DNA of 64,000 nt, from positions 1 to 64,000 of the forward strand of contig JAEYJO010000049.1 of the NCBI GenBank assembly GCA_023408815.1, in the 5' to 3' direction. Made by a program: the position numbers and the translations under genes. The notes under the pieces were generated by a model, which was not told the origin of the DNA, did not search any database, and was given only the letters and a program-made list of their open reading frames with translations. This document shows, piece by piece, positions 33,596-43,408 of this stretch; position 1 is the stretch's first letter; the number at the start of each line of letters is the position of its first letter. Source of the stretch: Bacillota bacterium (lineage in GTDB: Bacteria; Bacillota; Clostridia; Lachnospirales; Lachnospiraceae).

Positions 33596-35449
33596 ATGTG
33601 CGGTATCGGAGGATTTTTTGATTCTGAAAATGATTATATGCTTCGACGGGAATATTACAGGAAGGTTCTGGAGGGAATGAACTACATACAAAAACACCGC
33701 GGACCCGACGAGCAGGGAATTTTTCTGGATTCCCACATAGGAATGGCCCATGTGAGGCTTTCCATCATAGACCTCGAAGGAGGAAAGCAGCCCCTTCATT
33801 ATACAGTAGACGGGCATACATGGACGATTGTATACAACGGAGAGCTTTATAATACCGGAGAGCTTAGAAACGACCTGGCCGCGAAGGGGTGGACGTTTCA
33901 ATCAAAAAGCGACACGGAGGCCATTCTCGTCAGCTACCTGGAATACGGACCGGAATTTGTGAAAAGGCTAAACGGCATATTTGCCTTTGCGATATGGGAG
34001 CCTGTCGCCGGACAGCTCTATTTATATAGAGACAGAAGCGGAGTAAAACCGCTTTTTTATAAAAAGGAAGAAACGGGAATCATTTTCTCTTCTGAGATAA
34101 AAGGAATCTTATCCTATCCGGGAGTAAAACCGGTCATAGACAAAAATGGAATGAATGAAATTTTTGGCATAGGCCCTGCCAAAACCTATGGTGTCGGGGT
34201 CTTTGCGGGAATTGACGAGGTGCTTCCCGGACATTACATCCGCGTTGACAAGGACGGTCTGACGCAAAAATGCTATTGGTCCTTAGTTAGCGTACCTCAC
34301 AAAGACAGCTATGAGAGGACGGTAGAAAAGACCGCGGAGCTGGTAACTGACGCTATAAGACGGCAAATGGTGTCGGATGTTCCGATCTGCACCTTTCTTT
34401 CGGGGGGACTGGACAGCAGTCTGGTGTCGGCGGTATGCGCGGGTGAATTGAAGAAAAATGGAAAGCAGCTGAATACCTTTTCCTTTGATTTCGTAGGTAA
34501 CGGTGAGAATTTTGAAGCTTCTTCTTTTCAGCCTACACAGGATCGCCCCTATGCGGAGCGGATGGTAAGATATCTGGATACAAAGCATAGGTTTTTGGAA
34601 TGCACCACCCGCAATCAAACGGAGCTTTTGAAGCAGTCTGTGGATGCCAGAGATCTTCCTGCCATGGCTGACGTGGATTCTTCTCTGCATTATTTCTGTT
34701 CTCAGGTGAGCAAGTACAATAAGGTAGCACTTACCGGAGAATGTGCGGATGAAATCTTCGGCGGTTATCCGTGGTTCCATAAGGAGGAATGTTTCAAGGC
34801 GCACACCTTTCCTTGGACGATGGATCTGGAGGCGAGAAAGGTCCTCCTCAAAGATGAATTTATAGAATATTTAAATATGGATGAATACGTGTCTGAGACT
34901 TACGAAAAGTCTGTGGCGGAGACACCCAGGCTTATGGAGGATTCAGCGGAAGAAGCGAGGAGGCGTGAAATCGCTTATCTCAATCAGAAGTGGTTCATGC
35001 AGACTCTTCTCGATCGCATGGACCGCTCCAGCATGTATTCTAGTCTGGAGGCAAGAGTTCCCTTTGCGGATCATCGGATAATAGAATATGTATGGAATAT
35101 CCCTTGGAGTATGAAATCCCGCGGCAAAGTAGTGAAAAGCCTTCTGCGAGAGTGCGGAAGAGGATATTTGCCGGATGAGATATTATACCGCAGGAAATCG
35201 CCCTATCCCAAGACCTATGACAAACAATACGAGCGGCTGCTTGCGAAAGAGCTGACAAAGATCGTACAGAATAGTTCGTCGCCGGTATTAGAGTTCATCG
35301 ATCCCGGAAAGCTTGAGAAATTTCTTCTCGCCCCTTCGGATTACGGGAAGCCATGGTACGGGCAACTGATGGCGGGGCCGCAGATGCTGGCATATGTGTA
35401 TCAGATTAATTATTGGATGGAGAAATATCGCGTCACATTGAGTTGGTAA
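33596..35449 (+). CDS. asnB: Glutamine-hydrolysing asparagine synthase
   Basis: ATP-dependent amidotransferase making asparagine from aspartate and glutamine (617 residues). The start must be ATG 33596, since this places the nucleophile at Cys2 (MCGIGGFF); GAGGAGA-like sequence precedes it and the upstream in-frame start at 33566 would bury the Cys. The glutaminase domain has HRGPDEQG and YNGELYN, and the synthetase domain the PP-loop FLSGGLDSSLVSA. It is 19 bp before dpaA, which suggests co-transcription with spore dipicolinate synthesis. A CATATGATA at 33547-33555 resembles a sigma-K -10, but no -35 was found. Confidence 0.93.
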   Translation: MCGIGGFFDSENDYMLRREYYRKVLEGMNYIQKHRGPDEQGIFLDSHIGMAHVRLSIIDLEGGKQPLHYTVDGHTWTIVYNGELYNTGELRNDLAAKGWTFQSKSDTEAILVSYLEYGPEFVKRLNGIFAFAIWEPVAGQLYLYRDRSGVKPLFYKKEETGIIFSSEIKGILSYPGVKPVIDKNGMNEIFGIGPAKTYGVGVFAGIDEVLPGHYIRVDKDGLTQKCYWSLVSVPHKDSYERTVEKTAELVTDAIRRQMVSDVPICTFLSGGLDSSLVSAVCAGELKKNGKQLNTFSFDFVGNGENFEASSFQPTQDRPYAERMVRYLDTKHRFLECTTRNQTELLKQSVDARDLPAMADVDSSLHYFCSQVSKYNKVALTGECADEIFGGYPWFHKEECFKAHTFPWTMDLEARKVLLKDEFIEYLNMDEYVSETYEKSVAETPRLMEDSAEEARRREIAYLNQKWFMQTLLDRMDRSSMYSSLEARVPFADHRIIEYVWNIPWSMKSRGKVVKSLLRECGRGYLPDEILYRRKSPYPKTYDKQYERLLAKELTKIVQNSSSPVLEFIDPGKLEKFLLAPSDYGKPWYGQLMAGPQMLAYVYQINYWMEKYRVTLSW

Positions 35450-35468
35450 GGAGAGGAGAAGAAAAAAG

Positions 35469-36362
35469 ATGGGAACGGCAGTAGTCATAGGTGGAGACAG
35501 ACGGCTTTCGTTTTTGGCGGAGGGACTAACCGGGTATTTGGATAAGGTCATTCTGTGTGCGGGAACGGAGGATGGAAGGGCAAAGAGTGGCGTAAATAAA
35601 CATATTAATATGGAAGTTTGCGATGCGGATTCCATCGTGGAGATGATGAGAACGGCGGATATCATCATCGGGCCGGTACCTTTTTCCAGAGATGGAGTGC
35701 ATATTTTTTCAGAGGGGAAGGAGAAGGTCCGGATAGCGGATTTCTGCATGGGGCTTCGGGAAAAACAAGTTTTGTTTGGCGGAAATATTCCGGCAGTAGT
35801 TATAAGTGAGGCTGAAAAAAAAGGCGTATTTTGCCGGGATTTCTTACAGATGGAAGAAGTGGAGACAGAGAATGCGCTGACTACCGCGGAGGGAGCGGTG
35901 GCAGAGGCCGTCGGGCTCAGCCTGAATAATATCCACTCCGGTAAGTGTATGGTGTTGGGATATGGAAAATGCGGGAAAGCAATTGCAGGACTTCTAAAGG
36001 CGTGGGGAATCGATACGACGATTGCGGCGAGGAGTGAAACCGCGTTAGCACAGGCGGGAGAGGAGGGGTACGGTACCGTACTTCTGAAAGATATGTCAGA
36101 TGTGATCTCCGGCATGTTATTTATCTTCAACACGATACCGGCTATGGTACTTAAGGAAAAAGAAATCAGCGTTCTCAAAGAGGATGCGGTTATCATCGAT
36201 ATTGCGTCGGCCCCCGGGGGAACGGATTTTGCAGCGTGCGAGCGTTCTGGAATAAAGGCAGTGTTGTCGCTTGGCATTCCCGGAAGATATTCCCCGAAGA
36301 CCAGCGCGGAAATTTTGTTAAGAGCAATTCTTGAGGAAAGGGAAAAGATGGTGGAATTATGA
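35469..36362 (+). CDS. dpaA: Dipicolinate synthase subunit A (SpoVFA)
   Basis: Dehydrogenase subunit of the mother-cell enzyme that makes dipicolinic acid for the spore core from a lysine-pathway intermediate (297 residues). The N-terminal half resembles aspartate-semialdehyde-type folds. The NAD(P) motif VLGYGKCGKAIAGLLKAWG (about residues 160-178) and conserved FNTIPA and IDIASAPGGTDF are present. It overlaps dpaB by ATGA. Neighbouring asnB may belong to the same transcript. Confidence 0.93.
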   Translation: MGTAVVIGGDRRLSFLAEGLTGYLDKVILCAGTEDGRAKSGVNKHINMEVCDADSIVEMMRTADIIIGPVPFSRDGVHIFSEGKEKVRIADFCMGLREKQVLFGGNIPAVVISEAEKKGVFCRDFLQMEEVETENALTTAEGAVAEAVGLSLNNIHSGKCMVLGYGKCGKAIAGLLKAWGIDTTIAARSETALAQAGEEGYGTVLLKDMSDVISGMLFIFNTIPAMVLKEKEISVLKEDAVIIDIASAPGGTDFAACERSGIKAVLSLGIPGRYSPKTSAEILLRAILEEREKMVEL

Positions 36363-36940
36363 AATTAGAGGGAAAAAATGTCGGATTTGCCATTACGGGA
36401 TCCTTTTGTACATTCGATAAAATATTAAAGGAAGTGGAAAACGTAAAAAAAGAAGGTGCGAACGTCGTCCCGATACTTTCTTTCCATGCCGCTTCCATGG
36501 ATACCCGTTTCGGCAAGGCGGCGGATTTTAAAGAAAAGCTTAAGGGCATTACCGGAAATGAGCCTATTGTCACCATTGAGAAAGCAGAGCCTTTGGGTCC
36601 CGGAAACCTTCTGGATATCCTTATCGTGGCACCTTGTACCGGGAATACCCTCGCCAAGCTGGCAGGAGGAATCACGGACACACCGGTCCTGATGGCGGCC
36701 AAATCCCATATGAGAAATAATAAGCCGCTAGTAATCTCTATTTCCACCAACGATGCGCTGGGTCTGAATTTTTCCAATATCGGAGTGTTGATGAATGCGA
36801 AAGGAATTTATTTCGTACCCTTTGGGCAGGATAATCCTGAACAAAAGCCTAAGTCTATGATCGCGTATACGGAGCTGATCGTTCCCACGCTGGAATATGC
36901 AATAGAGGGAAAACAGGTTCAAATAAATTTTGGCAAATAA
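36359..36940 (+). CDS. dpaB: Dipicolinate synthase subunit B (SpoVFB)
   Basis: Flavoprotein-like subunit of dipicolinate synthase, 193 residues. Typical stretches are NVGFAITGSFCTFD, ILSFHAASMDTRFG, DILIVAPCTGNTLAKLAGGITDTPVLMAAK and FVPFGQDNP. The family belongs to the phosphopantothenoylcysteine-decarboxylase-like flavin folds. Translationally coupled to dpaA. No terminator is seen between it and flgM, but a sigma-28 promoter separates the two functions. Confidence 0.94.
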   Translation: MKLEGKNVGFAITGSFCTFDKILKEVENVKKEGANVVPILSFHAASMDTRFGKAADFKEKLKGITGNEPIVTIEKAEPLGPGNLLDILIVAPCTGNTLAKLAGGITDTPVLMAAKSHMRNNKPLVISISTNDALGLNFSNIGVLMNAKGIYFVPFGQDNPEQKPKSMIAYTELIVPTLEYAIEGKQVQINFGK

Positions 36941-36954
36941 AATTTGTTTTCCTC

Positions 36955-36981
36955 TAAAGTTATTAATAAAAAATCCGATAC
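36955..36981 (+). promoter_or_regulatory. Sigma-28 (SigD) promoter of flgM operon
   Basis: TAAA (36955-36958), exactly 15 bp, TCCGATAC (36974-36981), matching the consensus TAAA-N15-GCCGATAA. It precedes flgM by 45 bp and would drive flgM-flgN-flgK-flgK2-flgL-fliW-csrA. Confidence 0.85.
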
Positions 36982-37026
36982 TAATAATAAGAAATCAGTA
37001 AAATAGAACGGAAGGAGGAGTGAGCA

Positions 37027-37302
37027 ATGCGTATAGAAGCTTATTCACAGGTTCAGCAGATATATAAGAAGGAAAAAGTTGATAAAAGCCAGAAGACAGT
37101 AAGTGCAAGCGCATCCGATCAGCTTTCTATTTCCAGCGTTGGAAAAGAATATCAGACTGCGAAACAGGCGATAGCGGGCATTGCAGATGTCAGAGAAGAA
37201 TTAACTGCTCCTCTCAAAAAGAGTATTCAAGCAGGTACTTACGAGGTGAGCACGGAGAAATTTGCTGATAAGCTATTGCAGAAATATGAAGAAATGAGGT
37301 AG
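37027..37302 (+). CDS. flgM: Anti-sigma-28 factor FlgM
   Basis: Small (91 residues) inhibitor of sigma-28 that is exported once the hook is complete. The C-terminal sigma-binding part reads REELTAPLKKSIQAGTYEVS...ADKLLQKY, as in known FlgM proteins; the N-terminal half is polar and probably disordered. SD GGAAGGAGG. Its own sigma-28 promoter gives a negative-feedback loop. Confidence 0.9.
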   Translation: MRIEAYSQVQQIYKKEKVDKSQKTVSASASDQLSISSVGKEYQTAKQAIAGIADVREELTAPLKKSIQAGTYEVSTEKFADKLLQKYEEMR

Positions 37303-37306
37303 TCCT

Positions 37307-37825
37307 GTGGCAAGTTTAATGGAGAACCTGATAGACATATTAGGTAAATTGTGCGATGAGTATGAAAACTTGCTGGGGCTATCCCAAAATAAGACTCCGG
37401 TTATTATAGCCGGTGATTTAAAAGAGCTATCAAAAATCACGGATGAAGAACAAATCGTTGTAAGCAGGATTAATCATTTGGATCATGACAGACAGGAAGT
37501 GGTCCGTGATATTGCCAACGTAGTAAACAGGGATGTTGAAGATTTGAAGCTTGCTAACATTATTCAAATGCTTGAACCAAGGCCGGTGGAGAGCCAGAAA
37601 CTGGCGGAAGTCTATGACAGGCTGAAGGACATCGTGCACAAGGTGCAGAGGGCGAATTCCCAGAACAGAGAATTGTTGTCCAGTGCACTGGAGATGGTAG
37701 AGTTCGAGATAAATATGGTTCAGGCAATGAAGGCGGCTCCTGCAACTGCCAATTACAACAAAGGCGCGTATAATGCCGGAAGTGTAATCGGAGTAGACAG
37801 AAGCGAATTCGATACAAAACAATAA
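37307..37825 (+). CDS. flgN: Flagellar export chaperone FlgN
   Basis: Helical chaperone (172 residues) for the hook-associated proteins FlgK and FlgL encoded just downstream. Helices MENLIDILGKLCDEYENLLGLSQNKTPVII and ITDEEQIVVSRINHLD are characteristic of FlgN. The GTG at 37307 has GAGGT seven bases upstream and was preferred to ATG 37319. Confidence 0.87.
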   Translation: MASLMENLIDILGKLCDEYENLLGLSQNKTPVIIAGDLKELSKITDEEQIVVSRINHLDHDRQEVVRDIANVVNRDVEDLKLANIIQMLEPRPVESQKLAEVYDRLKDIVHKVQRANSQNRELLSSALEMVEFEINMVQAMKAAPATANYNKGAYNAGSVIGVDRSEFDTKQ

Positions 37826-37847
37826 TCCCTTAGAGAGGTAATATCAT

Positions 37848-39449
37848 ATGTCATTATTTGGAAGCTTATACGTCGGTGCATCCGGATTACAAACAAGTCA
37901 AAACGCGCTCAATACGACGGCGCATAATATGGCTAACGTTGATACCACGGGATATACGAGACAACAGATCCTGCTCGGTACAAGAAGCTATAATATTCTC
38001 TCGGTCAACGCCTCCTCTGTTGCATACCAGCAGACCGGTCTGGGCGTATATTATTCCCAAACAAGACAAGTAAGAGATGAATTTTTGGATAAGACATATC
38101 GTAAGGAATCCGGGCGCAGTGCGTTCTACGAGACGAACACGCAGGTCATCGAAGAAGTAGAGGACTTGTTTGGAGAGTTTCAGGGCGTAGAGTTCTCAGA
38201 GGCTTTGGAGAACCTTTGGACTGCTATCGAAGAGCTGTCGAAGGATCCCTGCAAGCTTACCAACCAGAACCTGTTCGTGACGCGTTCCAAGGAATTCATT
38301 CAAAGGGCGCAGCTGGTTTATGATGGGCTCAGCGAGCAGCAGGACAACCTGAATGCTCAGGTGAAGTCTAACGTGGATACCATTAATGATTACGGACAGC
38401 AGCTGGTCGATATTAACAAACAAATATTGAAAATAGAGACCGGCGGCACTGAGAATGCCAACGATCTAAGAGATAAAAGGAATCAGATACTGGACGAACT
38501 GGCAAAGCTTGGAAATATCAGTTACTCGGAGGATTTATACGGAGTAGTCACTGTAAAGTTCGAAGGCGTCGATTTCGTAAGGTCGGATTCGGTGAATAAA
38601 ATCGAGCTGTATCAGGATAATACTACCGGATTCTATACCCCTTATTGGTCACAGCTTGCTAATTATAAAACTGTTAATGGAGAAAAGGTATTGGATCTCG
38701 ATGCGTCCAGAGTATATGATCCGACTCAGACAATATCTTCTGATTTGAATACGGATATAGGCTCCACCAGAGCGTTATTGCTGGCAAGAGGAGAAAAACG
38801 CGCTACTTACCACGATATGGAAGAAGAAGAGTATTACAATACCAATATATCGCAGTCACTGCTCATGAATATTCAGGCCGAGTTCGATCAATTGATCAAT
38901 AAGATTACTACTGTAATCAACAATGTACTCAAAGAGGGGGCGGAGAGCGAGCCTGATACCGACTATTTGAAAGATGAAAATGGAAATCCCTATCAGTTAT
39001 TTGAGCTGATTGCGGATGATGCCTCTGTTGGCTTTACTATTGGCAATATTGTAATAAATGAGGATCTCGTTGCGGAACCGGCGCTGCTATCTTTTCGCTT
39101 GAAGGATGGAGAAGAGGATACGGATACTACCCAGAAGCTTCTGGATGTGCTTTCCGATGAGTCATATACGCTCAACCCGAACCTGAAGACGAAAACTAAC
39201 CTCATGAAATACTATTCGAGCTTGATTTCCCAGGTGAGCAACACGGGGGAAGCGAACAAGGAAATTGCAGAGGCGCAGGCAGGTACGGTAAACGAGGCTT
39301 TCTCTGCCCGGGAGCAGGTTGTGGGAGTATCCTCCGACGAAGAAATGGAATTCATGATTAAATTCCAGAATGCTTATAATGCTTCCAGCCGATACATTAA
39401 TGTAATTAATGAAATGATGGAGCATATTTTAAACACATTGGGAAGGTGA
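37848..39449 (+). CDS. flgK: Flagellar hook-associated protein 1 (FlgK), copy 1
   Basis: Hook-filament junction protein, 533 residues. The N-terminal rod/hook signature GASGLQTSQNALNTTAHNMANVDTTGYTRQ (split across residues 9-38) and the C-terminal EEMEFMIKFQNAYNASSRYINVINEM form the D0/D1 coiled coil. The mid region NANDLRDKRNQILDELAKL is typical. A second FlgK follows after 11 bp; the two are clearly diverged paralogues. Confidence 0.93.
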   Translation: MSLFGSLYVGASGLQTSQNALNTTAHNMANVDTTGYTRQQILLGTRSYNILSVNASSVAYQQTGLGVYYSQTRQVRDEFLDKTYRKESGRSAFYETNTQVIEEVEDLFGEFQGVEFSEALENLWTAIEELSKDPCKLTNQNLFVTRSKEFIQRAQLVYDGLSEQQDNLNAQVKSNVDTINDYGQQLVDINKQILKIETGGTENANDLRDKRNQILDELAKLGNISYSEDLYGVVTVKFEGVDFVRSDSVNKIELYQDNTTGFYTPYWSQLANYKTVNGEKVLDLDASRVYDPTQTISSDLNTDIGSTRALLLARGEKRATYHDMEEEEYYNTNISQSLLMNIQAEFDQLINKITTVINNVLKEGAESEPDTDYLKDENGNPYQLFELIADDASVGFTIGNIVINEDLVAEPALLSFRLKDGEEDTDTTQKLLDVLSDESYTLNPNLKTKTNLMKYYSSLISQVSNTGEANKEIAEAQAGTVNEAFSAREQVVGVSSDEEMEFMIKFQNAYNASSRYINVINEMMEHILNTLGR

Positions 39450-39460
39450 GGTGAGCTAAG

Positions 39461-41305
39461 ATGCCATCACAATTTTTTGGATTATCAATTTCGTCTTCGG
39501 GATTACGGGCTGCGAATGCAGCTCTTAATACAGCGGCAAATAACGTTTCCAACGTAAATACGGAAGGTTACAGCAGACAGACTGTGACACAGGAGGCGGC
39601 GAATGCCCTTCGTGTGTTCGCTACATACGGCTGTGCCGGAGCGGGCGTTGATACGGTAGCTATCGAGCGTATGCGGGACAGCTATTACGATATGAGATTT
39701 CGCAGCAATAACTCCACATTGGGGGAATATGATGTAAAGAAATATTACACAGACACTCTGCAGCAATATCTGGATGATGACGGAACCTCGGGCTTCGGCA
39801 CGATTTATGATTCGTTCTGGGCAGCGTTACAGTCTGTTTCCACCAATTCCAGCAGCACGGACAGTAAAGCCCAATTCATTGCAGCGGCAGAAAGCATGGC
39901 GGATTATTTCAACAATACGGCGGGCAATTTAAAGGAGCTGCAAAAGGACATTAATTCAGAAATCAAGATAAGAGTCGACAGAATTAATGCTATTGCTACA
40001 GAAATCGCTACACTGAACAAGCAGATCAACGTTATTGAGATGACAGGAGCTGCGGCCAACGAGCTACGCGATAAGAGGGATTTGATGCTGGACGAGCTGG
40101 CGGAAATCGTAGATATTGAGACAAAAGAGGTTGCTGTTACCGATGCGAATAACCCCGACAGAGAAACCGGGGGAACTCGCTTTATGGTATACATAGCCGG
40201 AGGGCAGACTTTGGTTGACGGTAATGATTACAATACCCTTGAATGCGTTTCCAGAGCGGAAAATGAAAAAATAAATATGACGGATGCGGATGGATTGTAC
40301 GACATTTACTGGGATAACGGCAATGAATTCAATCTGAATAACGCATCTATGGGAGGTGCCTTAAAGGGCCTTGTGGCCATGCGCGACGGCAATAATAATC
40401 AGGCATTTTCCGGTACAGTGACCAATGTAGGAAGAACTGCTGACGGCTCTAATGCAGAAGTGCAGATTAAAGTGACGCAGGAATATCTGACGGATATGAA
40501 TAAGTGTAACCTTTCCGATACGGGAGGAAGCATTGTTATTGGAAATACAGTTTATTACTATAAGTCATGGACTTTCGACGAGGCTACTTCTACTTATACG
40601 TTAGAGATGGATGACGCGAAATGCGATACGATAATCGATGCTTCCAAGATTTCAAAGGAAGCAGAAATAGGCGCTGATGTCAGTTATCAGGGAATTCCTT
40701 ATTATCTGTCCCAGTTGAACGAATTCGTCCGCGCGTTCGCTGCCAAGGTAAACGAAGTTTTAACCAGCGGTTATGATTCGAACGGCAATGAGGGGGTAAT
40801 ACTTTTCACAGCAGCGAAAGCGGTAACGGGAAGTAATAAGAACGACACCCAATACGGAGATAGTGATTTTGAAGATGCAAATGGTTACTATGAACTGACT
40901 GCGTTTAACTTTCAAGTAAACAAAGCGCTGTCGGCGGACGCTGATTTGCTGGGGACGAGGTCCAGTGCAGAAGTGGGAGTGGAGGAATCCGGCAAGATTG
41001 ACGAGCTGATTTCTATTCTAAAGGATAAAACCAAATTCAGTTTCCGGAATTCCACAGCAAGTGAATTCCTGCAGTGCCTTCTTTCTGATGTTGCCTTAAA
41101 TGCCAGTAATGCGGAGACTTTTTACGATACATATTATGGAATTGCGGTAACTATCGATAACCAGCGAACCTCCATATCAGGTGTAGATGAGGACGAAGAA
41201 GCAACGAACATGGTAAGATTCCAGAATGCGTATACGCTTTCTTCCAAGATGATGCAGGTGTTGACGGAAGTATATGACCGCTTGATTCTTGAGACCGGCG
41301 TGTGA
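39461..41305 (+). CDS. flgK: Flagellar hook-associated protein FlgK, copy 2
   Basis: Second FlgK-like protein, 614 residues. N-terminal SSSGLRAANAALNTAANNVSNVNTEGYSRQ (split motif, residues 11-40), mid ANELRDKRDLMLDELAEI and C-terminal NMVRFQNAYTLSSKMMQVLTEVYDRL retain the D0/D1 framework, while the central domain is larger than in copy 1. Start ATG with AGGTGAG. Whether both are assembled in the same filament is unknown; it could form a distinct junction layer. Confidence 0.9.
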   Translation: MPSQFFGLSISSSGLRAANAALNTAANNVSNVNTEGYSRQTVTQEAANALRVFATYGCAGAGVDTVAIERMRDSYYDMRFRSNNSTLGEYDVKKYYTDTLQQYLDDDGTSGFGTIYDSFWAALQSVSTNSSSTDSKAQFIAAAESMADYFNNTAGNLKELQKDINSEIKIRVDRINAIATEIATLNKQINVIEMTGAAANELRDKRDLMLDELAEIVDIETKEVAVTDANNPDRETGGTRFMVYIAGGQTLVDGNDYNTLECVSRAENEKINMTDADGLYDIYWDNGNEFNLNNASMGGALKGLVAMRDGNNNQAFSGTVTNVGRTADGSNAEVQIKVTQEYLTDMNKCNLSDTGGSIVIGNTVYYYKSWTFDEATSTYTLEMDDAKCDTIIDASKISKEAEIGADVSYQGIPYYLSQLNEFVRAFAAKVNEVLTSGYDSNGNEGVILFTAAKAVTGSNKNDTQYGDSDFEDANGYYELTAFNFQVNKALSADADLLGTRSSAEVGVEESGKIDELISILKDKTKFSFRNSTASEFLQCLLSDVALNASNAETFYDTYYGIAVTIDNQRTSISGVDEDEEATNMVRFQNAYTLSSKMMQVLTEVYDRLILETGV

Positions 41306-41326
41306 TAAAGGAGGATTGAATCCAAT

Positions 41327-42868
41327 ATGAGAATGACAAATAAAATTATGCAGAATAATTCGCTGTATAATATCAATAATAATAAAGTACTTCAGGATAA
41401 ACTGAGCACACAGATGTCCACGCTGAAAAAAATAACGCGGCCCTCCGACGATCCGGTTATCGCCATCCGGGCACTGAGACTCAGGAGCGATGTATCTCAG
41501 ATTAAGCAGTATTATGAAAAGAATGCACCGGATGCGGAAAGCTGGCTGAAGGTCACGGCGGATGCGCTGAATACAACAACTGATGTCATCTACGATATAC
41601 TTGAGCAGTGTACCAAGGGAAGCAATAAAGATCTGGGCGTAGAGCAGCTGGATATTATAGTTACTCAGCTGAAATCCTTAAAAAGTGAGTTCTATGCGAC
41701 AGGAAATGTGGACTATGCAGGACGTTACGTATTCGCCGGGTATCGTACGGATACGACCTTGACTTATACGGAGAATAAGACGGAGAATTTCGAGATTACA
41801 GAACAGTTCGATATTTCTGCCCTCGATACGATTAATTATACGAGTATCGGTGATCTAAAGGGAATCTCTTCGGCGAACTATGATCCGGAGACCGACGGTG
41901 CCATTGCGGATACAACGATAACAAATAGCGATATTTACCGGATAAGGCTATCTTATGATAATTTGAAGGACGGGGTGCCTTCTGTAACGAAATACGATGC
42001 GGGAACGGAAACGTATGTGGATGTATTTCCTTCTATTACTACGATGTCGTCAACAGCAGCCCCTACTAACCCATACGATTATATTGTTCAAAATCCTGAT
42101 GCGGTGGTATTGGTGCCGGAGACAGGCGAGCTTCTTATAGGAGCGGATGCGTATGACGACTATATTACAGGTGCGGTAGATTCCGGCCAGGAAATCAGGA
42201 TAACCTATGAGAAGGATTCCTGGAAGGATGGCGATTTGCGCCCGCAGCATTATTTCGCCTGTACATATACGGATTCGGCTACCGGAAAAACGATAGACTA
42301 CAACGAAGGCTATCTGACCGGTGAAGGAGCGTCGCAGATTATTCAGTACGACGTCGGATATAACCAGAAGATTCGTATCAACACTACTGCCGATGAAGTA
42401 TTTACCTTGGATGTGGACAGAAATATCGACGATCTGGAAAGCGCATTAACTGCTTTGAAGGAAATTAACGAGGCTAAGACCAATCTCGATAATATGCTGG
42501 ATGGCATGGACGAAGGAGAAGCGGGATATGCTGAGTTGAAGGCTTCCGCAGATGCGTCGGATAAAGCCTATACATATATCCGTGAAAATATGCAGAAAAT
42601 GTTTGAGAGTCTTATTACTAAGGTGAACGGGACACTGGATAATACCAGCGTCGCCATTACGGATAACGGTACGAGAGGAAGCCGTCTTGATTTAATAACC
42701 AATCGTCTGATGACGCAAAAGACCACGTTCCAGACGCTGCAGTCTGCCAATGAAGACGTAGATATTACCGAAGTAACGATACAGCTTACGAGCATGAATA
42801 ATTCTTATCAGGCGGCACTTCTTGCGACCAGTAAAATTATGCAGAACTCATTAATGAATTATATTTAA
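41327..42868 (+). CDS. flgL: Flagellar hook-associated protein 3 (FlgL)
   Basis: Second junction protein, flagellin-related (513 residues). The N-terminus MRMTNKIMQNNSLYNINNN...STLKKITRPSDDPV and the C-terminal NEDVDITEVTIQLTSMNNSYQAALLATSKIMQ match FlgL. The variable middle part is larger than in FlgL of about 300 residues. SD AAAGGAGG at somewhat long spacing. Confidence 0.93.
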   Translation: MRMTNKIMQNNSLYNINNNKVLQDKLSTQMSTLKKITRPSDDPVIAIRALRLRSDVSQIKQYYEKNAPDAESWLKVTADALNTTTDVIYDILEQCTKGSNKDLGVEQLDIIVTQLKSLKSEFYATGNVDYAGRYVFAGYRTDTTLTYTENKTENFEITEQFDISALDTINYTSIGDLKGISSANYDPETDGAIADTTITNSDIYRIRLSYDNLKDGVPSVTKYDAGTETYVDVFPSITTMSSTAAPTNPYDYIVQNPDAVVLVPETGELLIGADAYDDYITGAVDSGQEIRITYEKDSWKDGDLRPQHYFACTYTDSATGKTIDYNEGYLTGEGASQIIQYDVGYNQKIRINTTADEVFTLDVDRNIDDLESALTALKEINEAKTNLDNMLDGMDEGEAGYAELKASADASDKAYTYIRENMQKMFESLITKVNGTLDNTSVAITDNGTRGSRLDLITNRLMTQKTTFQTLQSANEDVDITEVTIQLTSMNNSYQAALLATSKIMQNSLMNYI

Positions 42869-42952
42869 AAGCATTTGGTAAGGAACATTCGTTGAATGAG
42901 TACGAAATGCGGCACTTGTTATGAAGACATTTATAAAGTGTAAGGAGAAGGT

Positions 42953-43408
42953 ATGATAATAGAAACTAAAGTATTTGGTGAGATTACGATTGATACAGAG
43001 AAGATTATTACGTTCCCGAAAGGAATCGTGGGTTTTTCCGAGTTGACAGAGTTTACGATGATCCATGATAAAGAGACCGGATCGGGATCGATTCATTGGC
43101 TCCAGTCTTTGCAGGAGCCCGCATTCGCAATGCCGGTCATGGATCCGCTGATTGTAAAACCGGATTATAACCCGGAAGTGGAGGAGGAATGGATGAAGCC
43201 CCTCGGTGACCTCAATCCTGAGGAGTTATTGGTGCTCGTAACCGTGACTGTGCCTCAGGATCTAACCCAAATGACTGTGAATCTGAAAGGTCCCATCGTT
43301 ATTAACGCGAGAGAAAGAAAAGCGTGTCAGGTAATTATAGAGGGAGATGAATATAAGGTTAAATATCCTATTTACGACATCCTTCAGGCAAAGAAAGCGG
43401 GTGAATAG
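42953..43408 (+). CDS. fliW: Flagellar assembly factor FliW
   Basis: CsrA antagonist (151 residues). It binds free flagellin and, when flagellin is exported, is released to sequester CsrA. Typical sequence: IITFPKGIVGFSEL, WLQSLQEPAFAMPVMDP, VTVPQDLTQMTVNLKGPIVIN. SD AAGGAGAAGG. Its stop directly abuts the csrA start codon, so the two regulators are made in linked amounts. Confidence 0.95.
   Translation: MIIETKVFGEITIDTEKIITFPKGIVGFSELTEFTMIHDKETGSGSIHWLQSLQEPAFAMPVMDPLIVKPDYNPEVEEEWMKPLGDLNPEELLVLVTVTVPQDLTQMTVNLKGPIVINARERKACQVIIEGDEYKVKYPIYDILQAKKAGE

Noticed and set aside
35288..36277. 329-codon antisense frame opposite dpaA
   Set aside because: The plus strand encodes an unmistakable dipicolinate synthase subunit. 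The antisense product is Ser/Pro/Ile-rich with no recognisable domain.
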